Assembly (NCBI RefSeq): GCF_900187135.1
Contig: NZ_LT906443.1
Location: forward strand, 1,302,001 to 1,366,000
DNA: 64,000 bases
Direction of reading: 5' to 3'
Source of the DNA: Corynebacterium ulcerans
GTDB taxonomy: Bacteria; Actinomycetota; Actinomycetes; Mycobacteriales; Mycobacteriaceae
Within the stretch, counting starts at the first letter, position 1. Each line of letters begins with the position of its first letter. Shown here in pieces: positions 1-9,155 of this stretch. A model generated the notes under the pieces. The model was not told where the DNA came from, made no database searches, and saw only the letters and a program-made list of their open reading frames with translations. The translations under genes and the position numbers were made by a program.

Positions 1-1
1 T

Positions 2-838
2 ACCGACAACAGCAGCAAGATATTCGGCGGCCTCTTCGCCGCTGCTGGCGCAGTTTTTGCTGCGATAGTGGGGTTTTTCTCCTTCTATTACCGCAAACGG
101 AACCGGAAGCGTGCAATGGAGGATTACCAAACGGTAGCCACCAACTACACGCATCTTGCTAACAACTTAGACAGCATCGATATTCGTGCACATTCCCTTA
201 CCTCCCCCATCGCTGATGCCACTCTGCGCCGCGAGTGGGATGACATTAAGAATGGTTTCCTGGCTCAGCACGACGCCATGATGCAGCTTCCGGAAAACGC
301 CGATGCGAAAGCTATTTATGCGCGGCGCAAAGAACTAGCTACAGCCGCCGCTAGCGTCACCCAGCTCCGCAACGCTGAGAACAACATCGACACTCTCTTC
401 CGAATGGAAAAAGGCAACACCGATGTGCGATTAAAGGAGCTCACAGCCTTACACGAAGATATAGTCAAAGCCCAGGTTGAGGCTAACGACGCCGCCATCC
501 AAGCGCGCATCGGCGAGCTCAGCACCCGTTGCCAGGCACTCATCACTAATCCTTCTGCAGCGAACTTTATGGATGAATACGCGCTCATCATCTCCGAATA
601 CGGGGCAGTGACTCAAGCGTTGGCCCAGAAGCAATTCTCCCAAGCCGACCTTGAGAACAATCACACCCCAAGTCTCGGCGCTAGCGATTGGCACCCTGGC
701 TACGGCAACTACGTGCCGTTCGTTCTCATGAGCTCCTGGCATAACGACGCAGTCAGCGCCGCCAATGCCTCTAGTTCCTCGTCCACCGCCACATACTCCG
801 GCGGCTTCTCCGGCGCGGGCTCGTCGGGAAGCTTCTAG
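2..838 (+). CDS. C-terminal part of a membrane protein (TPM / DUF5129-like)
   Basis: The reading frame is open from the first full codon of the window, so this is the 3' end of a longer gene; the GTG at 68 is internal. The visible part starts with a hydrophobic membrane segment rich in Gly, Ala, Phe and Val, followed at once by a basic stretch (RKRNRKR), so the remainder should be cytoplasmic. A helical, charged region follows. The protein ends in a Ser/Gly tail (GGFSGAGSSGSF). Such a tail after a membrane helix is typical of TPM-domain (YgcG-like) and DUF5129 proteins of actinobacteria. The TPM domain itself would lie upstream of the window, so the family call is an inference. The gene converges on and overlaps the PAP2 gene by 4 bases. 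Confidence 0.6.
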   Translation, partial: TDNSSKIFGGLFAAAGAVFAAIVGFFSFYYRKRNRKRAMEDYQTVATNYTHLANNLDSIDIRAHSLTSPIADATLRREWDDIKNGFLAQHDAMMQLPENADAKAIYARRKELATAAASVTQLRNAENNIDTLFRMEKGNTDVRLKELTALHEDIVKAQVEANDAAIQARIGELSTRCQALITNPSAANFMDEYALIISEYGAVTQALAQKQFSQADLENNHTPSLGASDWHPGYGNYVPFVLMSSWHNDAVSAANASSSSSTATYSGGFSGAGSSGSF

Positions 839-1341
839 CGTGCTCTCTTCGCCGCCACTTTCCGCATCACTGCGAAGGTGGCGGCTACAACCATAGAGCC
901 CAGTAGCGCGCCTGCCAGCACGTCGCTAGGCCAATGCACGCCCACATACAGCCTGCTCAGACCCACTGCTGCCGCCACGATCCATGCGGTGAGCACCCAC
1001 CATCGACGACACAGAAGCGTGAAGACCATAGCCGCAGCGAAGGCTGCCGTCGCATGGCCCGAGGGGAATGACGGGTTGTACTCATAAAGAAGCTGTAGCT
1101 CCCTACCTGGGCGTTCTCGGCCGCACACATACTTCAACGCACTGCTGCTCACCCACGCAAGCCCCATCGCCACCGCGGGAAACAACGGCATTGCGCGGTG
1201 TCTAAGAACAAGCATTGCCGACGCTACCAGCGCCGCAACCATAACAAACGCCGGTCGCGTCGCCGTGGTCAATGCCACCACCCACGGCGTCACAGCCTCA
1301 TTGCGCTGCTGAATTACAAAATCTAAAAGGTACGCGTCCAC
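835..1341 (-). CDS. PAP2-family membrane phosphatase
   Basis: 168-residue integral membrane protein. It carries the three phosphatase signature blocks of the PAP2 superfamily: KYVCGRERP (K-x6-RP), PSGH, and SRLYVGVHWPSD (SR-x5-H-x3-D), which together supply the phosphate-binding and catalytic Arg/His residues. The hydrophobic segments between the motifs fit the usual five or six helix fold with the active site at the outer face. Likely substrates are isoprenyl or lipid pyrophosphates or phosphatidate, but the sequence does not decide. GTG start; a GGGGTG stretch just upstream is a weak ribosome site. Monocistronic, convergent with the preceding gene. Confidence 0.85.
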   Translation of the reverse strand: MDAYLLDFVIQQRNEAVTPWVVALTTATRPAFVMVAALVASAMLVLRHRAMPLFPAVAMGLAWVSSSALKYVCGRERPGRELQLLYEYNPSFPSGHATAAFAAAMVFTLLCRRWWVLTAWIVAAAVGLSRLYVGVHWPSDVLAGALLGSMVVAATFAVMRKVAAKRAR

Positions 1342-1403
1342 CCCAGCGAGCCTACGGCACCATAAAGGAAAGCAAGGGCGCGGACTTGTCGGCCTTCAGC
1401 TGA

Positions 1404-1485
1404 TTTGTCGTTTTTGAGAACGCTAGCAAAGGTTCTCCCAATAGACCCCCAGGTCGCGATTTCTAGCGTTCTCAAAAACGACAAA
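1404..1485. repeat. 23-bp perfect inverted repeat with 36-nt spacer
   Basis: The left arm at 1404-1426 (TTTGTCG, T-run, GAGAACGCTAG) is an exact reverse complement of 1463-1485. A further TTGTCG (1386-1391) and CGACAA (1488-1493) lie just outside the arms. It is in the gap upstream of the PAP2 gene and beyond the glpQ terminator. The arms are too long and the loop too large for an ordinary terminator. It could be a small palindromic mobile element or a large operator; no transposase is nearby. Confidence 0.8.
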
Positions 1486-1519
1486 AGCGACAATAATCAC
1501 TCACCCAACACATAAAAAT

Positions 1520-1548
1520 AAGGCGTGCTCCGACTTGGAGCACGCCTT
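1520..1548 (-). terminator. Terminator after glpQ
   Basis: Stem AAGGCGTGCTCC / GGAGCACGCCTT with a 5-nt loop, followed on the minus strand by TTATTTTTA. It lies 15 bases beyond the glpQ stop codon. Confidence 0.85.
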
Positions 1549-1563
1549 CAAATAACCTCTCAC

Positions 1564-2661
1564 CTATTTCGCTGGATACTTCGCTGGAAGATCGAGTTTC
1601 ATTTCTTCTGCGAGTTCACGCAAGGTGGTGGGATAGTCAGTGATGATGCCGTCGATACCGGCTTCAATCTGGGATTTCATCGTAGCTTTGTCATTGACTG
1701 TCCATGGAACCACTTTGAGCCCCAGATCATGGGCCTTCTTCACATACTCAGGAGTGGTTACGGGCTTGTAGTCTGCATCTGCGACAGTCTTGCCGTATGG
1801 GACTGCATAACCAGGACTTACGATGTCTGCGCCGAGTTTCTTTACTGCTTCGAGCGCGTCGCCATTGACGGACTTGTAGTCGATGTCGCCGAGCCATGGG
1901 GAGCCCTCAAGCCATGTGGTTTCATCGTAAAGCGCTACGGTACGGATCTTGGGATTGTGTTTCTTTGCCAACGGAAGTGAGCGCCAATCAAAGCTTTGGA
2001 GCATTACTTTGTCTGTCACGCCAGCTTTATCTGAGGCGTTGAGGATGGCGTCGACAAATTCTTGTGGGCTGGCCGACTTCTCCGGATGGTCCGCCTCAAT
2101 TTTGGTTTCGATGTTGTACATCACATCTGCGCCACGCTCTTGAGTGAGCTGGAAGACCCTTTCCAACCGGATCATCTGATTATCTTTAGCCGGTTCCGCG
2201 TTGGGGAATTTATCCAACTTTTTGTCGCAGCGCAGAGTGCTCAGCTGATCCCAGGTGAGGTCATGGAGCAACTTGCCCACATACGGAAACTGCGGGTCAT
2301 TGGGGGTGGCAGGCTCAGTGTCGCGGCATTTCTCTTCCTGAACATCCGGGTCATGCCAGACCACGGGAACCCCATCTTTGGACATCACAATGTCAAATTC
2401 CAGAGTACTTACGCCAAGCGAAAGCGCATGTTCAAAAGCAGTGAGCGACTCCTCAGTATGCTCCCCGCGCCCGCCCCGATGTGCTTGCATATCTAGGTGC
2501 TTAACCACTGGGTTTACCACGGCTGATTCCTTTGTCGCCGCAGCAGAGCTACTCGACGCCCCCTTATCAGATTCCTGCGACGTACCACATGCTGTGAGAA
2601 CTAGAGCTCCTGAAAGCACAAGCGCACTTGCAGACTTTGTGTATTTTCCAACTAAACGCAT
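1564..2661 (-). CDS. glpQ: Secreted glycerophosphodiester phosphodiesterase lipoprotein
   Basis: 365 residues. The N-terminus is a lipoprotein signal with lipobox LTAC, so the mature enzyme is anchored outside the membrane. The GDPD fold is clear: the catalytic HRG near residue 61 with a following E-x-T-EES, the metal-binding E-x-D pair in EFDIV, and a WHDP block carrying the second catalytic His. It ends with the typical DGIITDYP motif. GlpQ enzymes cleave deacylated phospholipids such as glycerophosphocholine into sn-glycerol-3-phosphate and an alcohol. The glycerol-3-phosphate transporter gene lies directly upstream on the same strand, which makes a scavenging pair (inference). Each gene has its own terminator. 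Confidence 0.9.
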   Translation of the reverse strand: MRLVGKYTKSASALVLSGALVLTACGTSQESDKGASSSSAAATKESAVVNPVVKHLDMQAHRGGRGEHTEESLTAFEHALSLGVSTLEFDIVMSKDGVPVVWHDPDVQEEKCRDTEPATPNDPQFPYVGKLLHDLTWDQLSTLRCDKKLDKFPNAEPAKDNQMIRLERVFQLTQERGADVMYNIETKIEADHPEKSASPQEFVDAILNASDKAGVTDKVMLQSFDWRSLPLAKKHNPKIRTVALYDETTWLEGSPWLGDIDYKSVNGDALEAVKKLGADIVSPGYAVPYGKTVADADYKPVTTPEYVKKAHDLGLKVVPWTVNDKATMKSQIEAGIDGIITDYPTTLRELAEEMKLDLPAKYPAK

Positions 2662-2704
2662 TATTACGGTTCCTCCAAATAAATAGCGGCAGATGGGTAG
2701 TGAA

Positions 2705-2730
2705 AAAGCGGGCCCGGCAGGACCCGCTTT
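2705..2730 (-). terminator. Terminator after glpT
   Basis: AAAGCGGG / CCCGCTTT stem; on the minus strand the stem is followed by a run of five T. It sits 5 bases beyond the glpT stop. Confidence 0.85.
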
Positions 2731-2735
2731 AGTGG

Positions 2736-4106
2736 TTAAGCACGCGACTGTGCTTTTTCATTGTGGCTGCGCATAAGCTCACGCTCATCGCGTCCGACCA
2801 CGGCGAAGAGAATCACGGTAACAACGGAGAACGCTACGAACACGATGAAGGTAACGTCCCAACCGTAGTGCTGTACGAGGAAGCCCACGCCACTTGATGC
2901 CAGGGTGGCTCCCAGCAAGTAGCCGAACAAACCGGTGAAACCTGCAGCTGTGCCAGCAACGTTGTGCGGGGAGAGGTCAATGGCCTGCAGGCCAATCAAC
3001 ATCACCGGACCGTAGATTAAGCCGCCAATAAGGCCAACCAGCAGAATCAGCATCCACATCGGCGCCCCCACAGGAAGCTGCCAGTACACGAATATGCACA
3101 CGGCTACGAGAACTGTAAACAGCATGCCAACGCCCGAACGATACCCCTTGAAGATCTTGTCGGACATCCAGCCACAGAGGATTGTTCCCAGGATGCCGGC
3201 GAGCTCAAAGGCTGCAAAGCCGGTAAGTCCTGCACCAATTTCTGCATGATGCTTCTCGTGCAGGAACACGGTGATCCAGTTGAGAACGCCATAACGAAGC
3301 GCATAGACAAAGACGTTTGCCACGGCGAGCATCACGATGGTGCGGTTGGTCAACACATGCTTGCGGATGCGTTGGAAAGTGGTCAAGCCGTCTTGAAGGT
3401 CAACTTCCACTTTCGCTGGATCATCGCGGTATTCCTCGATAGGTGGCAGGCCCTGCGACTGCGGCGTATCCCGAATCAGGATAAAGCCAAGAGCCGCAAC
3501 GAGCAGTGCTACCAGCGCCGGAAGCCAAAACGCTACTTGCCAAGAATTGCTCATGTGCGCCAAACCGATACCAACGAGGAACGGCAATGCGGCACCGCCA
3601 ACATTGTGCGCCGTATTCCACAACGAGGTCTTCCAGCCGCGCTCATTGGTGGAGTACCAATAAACGAGCACGCGACCTGCCGGTGGCCACCCCATGCCCT
3701 GCACCCAGCCATTGATAAACATTGCGATGGCAAACACCCCAACCGAAGCCGAGAGCCACGGCACAAAAGCAATGCCCAGGTTGACCAGCGCAGACAACGC
3801 AAGACCCAAGGGCATAAAGTACCGGGCATTGGATTGATCCGAGATCATCGCAGAGAAGAACTTGGACAGGCCGTAGGCAAAAAGAACGGCATTAGCGATA
3901 AGACCAATGCCTACTTTGTCAATGCCAGTGTCGCTGATCAGCAGCGGCGCGATAAGCGAGATGTTGTTGCGGATCAGATAAAAACCCGCGTATCCGATGA
4001 AAATACCCATAAATACCTGCAACCGCAGGCGTGGGTAAAGCCGCGCAACCTCCTCCTCGCTACGACGAGGTGCCGCAGGAGGCGCAGCTAGCCATCCAAG
4101 GTTCAT
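2736..4106 (-). CDS. glpT: Glycerol-3-phosphate transporter (MFS, OPA family)
   Basis: 456-residue transporter with about 12 membrane helices. The organophosphate:phosphate antiporter pattern is visible in GWPPAGRVLVYWYS and in WNTAHNVGG, a block shared by GlpT, UhpT and UhpC; the early basic RNN after GFYLI also fits the phosphate-binding region. GlpT exchanges sn-glycerol-3-phosphate for inorganic phosphate. The start at 4106 (MNLGW) has AAAGGAAC 4-5 bases upstream and is preferred over an in-frame start 27 codons earlier. The neighbouring extracellular GlpQ would supply the substrate. GlpT rather than UhpT specificity rests mainly on that context. Confidence 0.85.
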   Translation of the reverse strand: MNLGWLAAPPAAPRRSEEEVARLYPRLRLQVFMGIFIGYAGFYLIRNNISLIAPLLISDTGIDKVGIGLIANAVLFAYGLSKFFSAMISDQSNARYFMPLGLALSALVNLGIAFVPWLSASVGVFAIAMFINGWVQGMGWPPAGRVLVYWYSTNERGWKTSLWNTAHNVGGAALPFLVGIGLAHMSNSWQVAFWLPALVALLVAALGFILIRDTPQSQGLPPIEEYRDDPAKVEVDLQDGLTTFQRIRKHVLTNRTIVMLAVANVFVYALRYGVLNWITVFLHEKHHAEIGAGLTGFAAFELAGILGTILCGWMSDKIFKGYRSGVGMLFTVLVAVCIFVYWQLPVGAPMWMLILLVGLIGGLIYGPVMLIGLQAIDLSPHNVAGTAAGFTGLFGYLLGATLASSGVGFLVQHYGWDVTFIVFVAFSVVTVILFAVVGRDERELMRSHNEKAQSRA

Positions 4107-4489
4107 TTCTGTTCCTTTCATGCGAGGTTGGTAGCGCATGACAATGCTTGAGCTACTCGACGCCCGCCAGTACATGAGGGAATACAAAGCATAGGATTAC
4201 CATCCATATTAGCTAGCGGCGGGGGTGCTTTTCTCAAAAAATCCCACAACACCAACAAGCGTATTGCCTAGTTAGTGAAGTTTTCCCAGGCCTACAATCA
4301 TTTCCTACTGCACCGTAGGTAGCTGCATTCAGTGAGAATGTGAAAAATTTCTCATCTCAACCGAAGCGCTTTATGACAAGCTCCCCACAGTTGTGTACCC
4401 CCAAGGTCTTCTCGGTTCCCCCCTAAGCACATGGCACACACGCGTATGTTGAGCGTGTTTGTGGGTTGTGCACGTCGAAAAGCATAAAA
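4107..4489. other. Non-coding region upstream of glpT
   Basis: No reading frame here looks like a gene. The region must hold the glpT promoter (minus strand) but no convincing -35/-10 pair or operator was identified. Its lower end is the glf terminator. Confidence 0.6.
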
Positions 4490-4527
4490 GAGCCGTAAGG
4501 CGCACAATTTAGTACACCTTACGGCTC
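4490..4527 (-). terminator. Terminator after glf
   Basis: 11-bp perfect stem GAGCCGTAAGG / CCTTACGGCTC with a 16-nt loop, followed on the minus strand by TTTTATGC. Confidence 0.88.
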
Positions 4528-4543
4528 CAATTTTTATGGTCGT

Positions 4544-5809
<1,266 letters not shown>

Positions 5810-5843
5810 TCATAACAGCTAACTTCAAATATAAAGCCGCAGC

Positions 5844-6620
5844 TTAGGGCGATTCTTCCAGACGAAAGCATGGTCTTCGCGGAATCACGGCCGGCGTCCC
5901 GCCAATAGAGGTCACGTCTACAGTGGCCTCATAGATATTTTCTATAGTTTCTTCGGTCAGCACTTCCGCTGGTGTTCCGTGCGCGACTATTCGACCTTGA
6001 TCCAGCAACGCCACCTCGTCGCTGTACTCCGCTGCCAACGTCAGATCATGCATGGCTGCAACGACGGTAAGCCGTCGGGTGATGCGGAGCGCGTCGACAA
6101 GCTCAAGCACTTCTTGAGCATGTCCAATGTCCAGGGCTGACGTGGGTTCGTCGAGAAGCAAGACGTCAGGCTCTTGCACTAAAGCACGCGCTAAGGCCAC
6201 CCGCTGCAGCTCCCCTCCCGATAACTCAGTCACACGCGAAGTCACAAAGGACTCCAGATCGAGGTCACGAATAGTGCGCTCTATCAGCTCATTGTTGCTG
6301 GTGCGATGAGGATAACGACCAAGCTTGATGTAGTCGATCACGCCCATCCCCTCAGGGAGCGTGGGGTGTTGTGGCATAAGAGCTACCGTGCGTGCCCATT
6401 CTTTCCGGTTCCGGCCTCGCACAGACGCACCATCCACGTACACGTCACCCGATGCTTGCCGACGCACCCCCGCGATCACGCTCAGCAACGTAGATTTTCC
6501 GCACCCGTTAGGCCCAACGAGGGACAGCCATCGTCCTCTAGAACACGACACACTCACGTGTTCCAAGGCCGCCCGCTGCACCCTGGCATAAGAAACACTG
6601 AGGTTGCGTACGTCAAGCAT
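5844..6620 (-). CDS. ABC transporter ATP-binding protein (FecE/BtuD type)
   Basis: 258-residue ATPase. It shows Walker A (GPNGCGKST), the signature LSGGELQRVALARAL, Walker B (VLLLDEPTSAL) and the switch His in AAMHDLTLA. The length and order match the FecE/BtuD/FhuC group that drives import of iron-siderophores, haem or cobalamin. The ATG at 6620 is one base past the permease stop (TAG-C-ATG), so the two are translationally coupled. It is the last gene of the three-gene operon; no clear terminator is seen before glf, which begins about 100 bases downstream. Confidence 0.92.
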   Translation of the reverse strand: MLDVRNLSVSYARVQRAALEHVSVSCSRGRWLSLVGPNGCGKSTLLSVIAGVRRQASGDVYVDGASVRGRNRKEWARTVALMPQHPTLPEGMGVIDYIKLGRYPHRTSNNELIERTIRDLDLESFVTSRVTELSGGELQRVALARALVQEPDVLLLDEPTSALDIGHAQEVLELVDALRITRRLTVVAAMHDLTLAAEYSDEVALLDQGRIVAHGTPAEVLTEETIENIYEATVDVTSIGGTPAVIPRRPCFRLEESP

Positions 6621-6621
6621 G

Positions 6622-7656
6622 CTACGACCTTCCGCGACGATGGCGGTGGAGTACGACAAGGAAGAAAGGCGCTCCGACGAAAGCCGTGACCACGCCCACT
6701 GGCAGTTCTGCCGGGGCCATCGCGGTTCTCCCCGCGGTATCAGCGGCAAGAAGAAAAATACCTCCCCAGATCACACTGACCGGGATAAGACGCCGGTGGG
6801 CAGGCCCCACCACCAAGCGAACCGCATGCGGAACAATAATTCCCACAAACCCGATGAGACCGGATACTGCGACAACCACAGAGGTTCCCAGCGTGGCCAC
6901 TCCTACCAGCATTAACCGTGCGCGTTGCGGGTGCACGCCCAATGCTGCTGCTTCCTCATCGCCCAAAGTCATCACGTCGAGCAGACGAACACTCAAGCAC
7001 AGCAGTACCACGCATGCCGCCACTGGCAGTATCACCAATCCCACCGTTGACCAGCCAGCTGTATTAAGGCTTCCCAGCATCCACGCGTAGATACGTTGAA
7101 TGGTGTCTATGTTGCGCTGCTGCACAAAAGTCTGCGCCGCAGACGCACATGCCGCCACTGCTACTCCTGCGAGAACAACGGTCGTAGCGTCGCTCGACGT
7201 TGCCTGGCCGCCCACCACGCCAGCGCAAACGCACGTCACAGCAACCGCAGCTACGCCACCCATAAAAGCCGCACCAATGATTCCCGCGCCACCAAGACTA
7301 AAGCCTATGGTGGCCCCAAAGACCACTGCCAGAGTGACTCCAAGGCCCGCACCAGCGCTTACTCCCAAAAGATAGGGATCTGCGAGGGGATTATGAAACA
7401 CCGCCTGGTATGCAGCACCCGCTATAGAAAGCATGGCTCCCACAATCACGGCCAGCACGATCCTGGGCAACCGAACGTTGAGCACTATCGCACGATGACG
7501 TTCGCTCAACACGTGTCCGCCAAGAAGCTCACGGAGAACATCGTCAGGCCCGATGCCGACCGCGCCCACAAGAGCCGCGGCGATAACCACGCATCCCAGC
7601 ACGATCATGCTCAACACTATGATCGCTGAAAATAGCGTTACGTTTCGCTCTCTCAT
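6622..7656 (-). CDS. FecCD-family ABC transporter permease
   Basis: 344-residue membrane protein with many helices. The region LRLPRIVLAVIVGAMLSIAGAAYQ is the usual entry signature of FecCD/BtuC permeases, followed by NPLADPYLLGVSAGAG. The cytoplasmic coupling helix region (LGDEEAAALGVHPQRAR) and the late GFVGIIVPHAVRLVVGP block also fit. One gene is given, so it would act as a homodimer, as BtuC does. It lies 11 bases after the binding-protein gene and one base before the ATPase gene. The substrate is not decided by sequence: ferric siderophore and vitamin B12 are the main options. Confidence 0.92.
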   Translation of the reverse strand: MRERNVTLFSAIIVLSMIVLGCVVIAAALVGAVGIGPDDVLRELLGGHVLSERHRAIVLNVRLPRIVLAVIVGAMLSIAGAAYQAVFHNPLADPYLLGVSAGAGLGVTLAVVFGATIGFSLGGAGIIGAAFMGGVAAVAVTCVCAGVVGGQATSSDATTVVLAGVAVAACASAAQTFVQQRNIDTIQRIYAWMLGSLNTAGWSTVGLVILPVAACVVLLCLSVRLLDVMTLGDEEAAALGVHPQRARLMLVGVATLGTSVVVAVSGLIGFVGIIVPHAVRLVVGPAHRRLIPVSVIWGGIFLLAADTAGRTAMAPAELPVGVVTAFVGAPFFLVVLHRHRRGRS

Positions 7657-7667
7657 GGGCTAGGACG

Positions 7668-8681
7668 CTAGTGGACCGTCGACGATGCAGGCTCATGGGC
7701 ACGTGCTTCCTGCGGAAGCGCCACGAGTTGTTCTGCAATCTGCTTGACCAGCAGCGGCAACCGAGTGCCCCAACGAGCAGCCAGATCCTGGTCGAGCTGC
7801 ACTATCGCGTCGTGTTTTATAGCCTTGATTGTGTTCCAACCAGGCCGAGCAGCCAGATCCTGCGGAGTGATCTTTTCCGATCCTTGGTTGGCTTGGAAGA
7901 TAACGTCCGGGTTGGCGTCGATAACAGCCTCGTTTGTGAGCTGCGGGTAGTCTTTTGTGCCCGACGCGATGGACTTCATACCAAAAAGTGCATAGACCTG
8001 ACCGATAAACGAGCTATCGGCCGCAGCATAGAGCTTGCTGCTGATCTCGTGATAATAAGAGAGACGGGCACTCGTAATGGACTCTGGCACGGTTTTCACC
8101 GCTGCCTCAATATCGGACTGCATCTCCGAAACCCGCAGGGTAGCGTCTGCAATATGGCCAGTAGCTGCCCCTAGCCTTTCAATCTGTGAGTACGCATCGT
8201 CGATTTTCTTTGCAGCAGGCAGCACCAACACGGGGATCTCTGCCGCGTTTAGCCCAGCCACAAAGGTGTCGTCTTCCCGCGAGACCACCACAAGATCCGG
8301 GTCGTGGGATACTACTGCCTCAAGGTTGGGCTTAAATCCTGATAGCCCTTCCACGATAGGGGTTCCCGCTGGATAAGTGGAGTGTTTATCTACCGCAACC
8401 ACACGCTCTCCAGCGCCGATCGCATAGAGAACTTCAGTGGCCGTCGGCGACAAACTCACGATCCTTGTGGGTTCTTGTTCCAAGGTGACGCTCTCGCCTT
8501 CGCCGGAAACTCCTGATTTCACAGTGACGGGAAAATTCTGCGATGCATCCGCATTGTGTATGTTGTTCGATGTGGTTCCGCCGTCGTTAGAACTGCAGCC
8601 AACTAATGCTGCTGCAGCGATAGCAATCCCACAAAGGGCGCTTCCTATAGTGCGAGCTAACGAGTTCTTGTGCGACATCAT
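7668..8681 (-). CDS. ABC transporter substrate-binding lipoprotein (BtuF/FepB type)
   Basis: 337 residues with a lipoprotein signal (hydrophobic AAAALVGC, lipobox cysteine, then SSN). The class III binding-protein fold is shown by IVSLSPTATEVLYAIGAGERVVAVDKHSTYP, by DLVVVSRED, and by a long helix joining the two lobes. The SLSPTATE and HSTYP blocks resemble BtuF more than most siderophore-binding proteins, so cobalamin is a fair alternative to a ferric siderophore. First gene of the operon with permease and ATPase. No DtxR-like box was found upstream, which argues weakly against simple iron control; a hairpin-rich leader precedes it. Confidence 0.9.
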   Translation of the reverse strand: MMSHKNSLARTIGSALCGIAIAAAALVGCSSNDGGTTSNNIHNADASQNFPVTVKSGVSGEGESVTLEQEPTRIVSLSPTATEVLYAIGAGERVVAVDKHSTYPAGTPIVEGLSGFKPNLEAVVSHDPDLVVVSREDDTFVAGLNAAEIPVLVLPAAKKIDDAYSQIERLGAATGHIADATLRVSEMQSDIEAAVKTVPESITSARLSYYHEISSKLYAAADSSFIGQVYALFGMKSIASGTKDYPQLTNEAVIDANPDVIFQANQGSEKITPQDLAARPGWNTIKAIKHDAIVQLDQDLAARWGTRLPLLVKQIAEQLVALPQEARAHEPASSTVH

Positions 8682-8712
8682 TATGGACGTGCTGCCTTCT
8701 TTTTTTCTTTTG

Positions 8713-8815
8713 GGGTACGTGAAGCTATCTCCGTACCCGAGGGACTTCCTTTTATGAGATAGGGACGTGACTACCGTGCCCTATCTAGAAGACCCAGCGC
8801 CGGCAATGTGCTGGG
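8713..8815 (-). promoter_or_regulatory. Leader with three consecutive hairpins before the ABC importer
   Basis: On the minus strand, in order of transcription: CCCAGC/GCTGGG (8815-8793), AGATAGGG/CCCTATCT (8786-8757), and GGGTACG/CGTACCC (8738-8713). All stems are perfect and lie within about 100 bases, 30 bases before the start codon. I could not match it to the cobalamin riboswitch core. It may be an uncharacterised RNA regulator or simply a structured 5' end. Confidence 0.4.
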
Positions 8816-9055
8816 GTTCACGATACGGTCCACACACGAAAGAAAAATCATTTTTACCCGCCACTAGCTGCTGTTTTATCGCTTTAGTTAAGAGCTATTT
8901 TTTTGAGTTCCCGTGAAGTTTTCCACAATGAAAGCTTCGGAATACGGCGCATTTCATTCGGGTTTTGTCTAGCCATTTGTTCAGTCCAGGCAGCGCATAT
9001 GACTCTCTTTTTGCACAATTCCTTGATAAAAATTCCGCCACACCTATCACAAGTG

Positions 9056-9084
9056 TTCCAACTTTCACATAAGTGCACTAGAGT
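9056..9084 (+). promoter_or_regulatory. Candidate promoter of the amidase gene
   Basis: TTCCAA (9056-9061), 17-base spacer, TAGAGT (9079-9084). This would give a leader of about 65 bases. The rest of 8816-9155 is AT-rich and shows no gene. Confidence 0.35.
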
Positions 9085-9155
9085 GAACAGGGATTTTGCA
9101 TTTTCTCAACAGTTCGCAACATTCCCAGACGCACCTCATTAGGGAGTTCACTATC

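Noticed and set aside
7096..7629. 177-codon plus-strand frame inside the permease gene
   Set aside because: Shadow of the FecCD permease; composition rich in Arg, His and Ser as expected from reversed hydrophobic codons.
8713..8880. Canonical cobalamin riboswitch before the ABC importer
   Set aside because: The conserved core around CCGGTG and CCCGCCACTG is not present on the minus strand.
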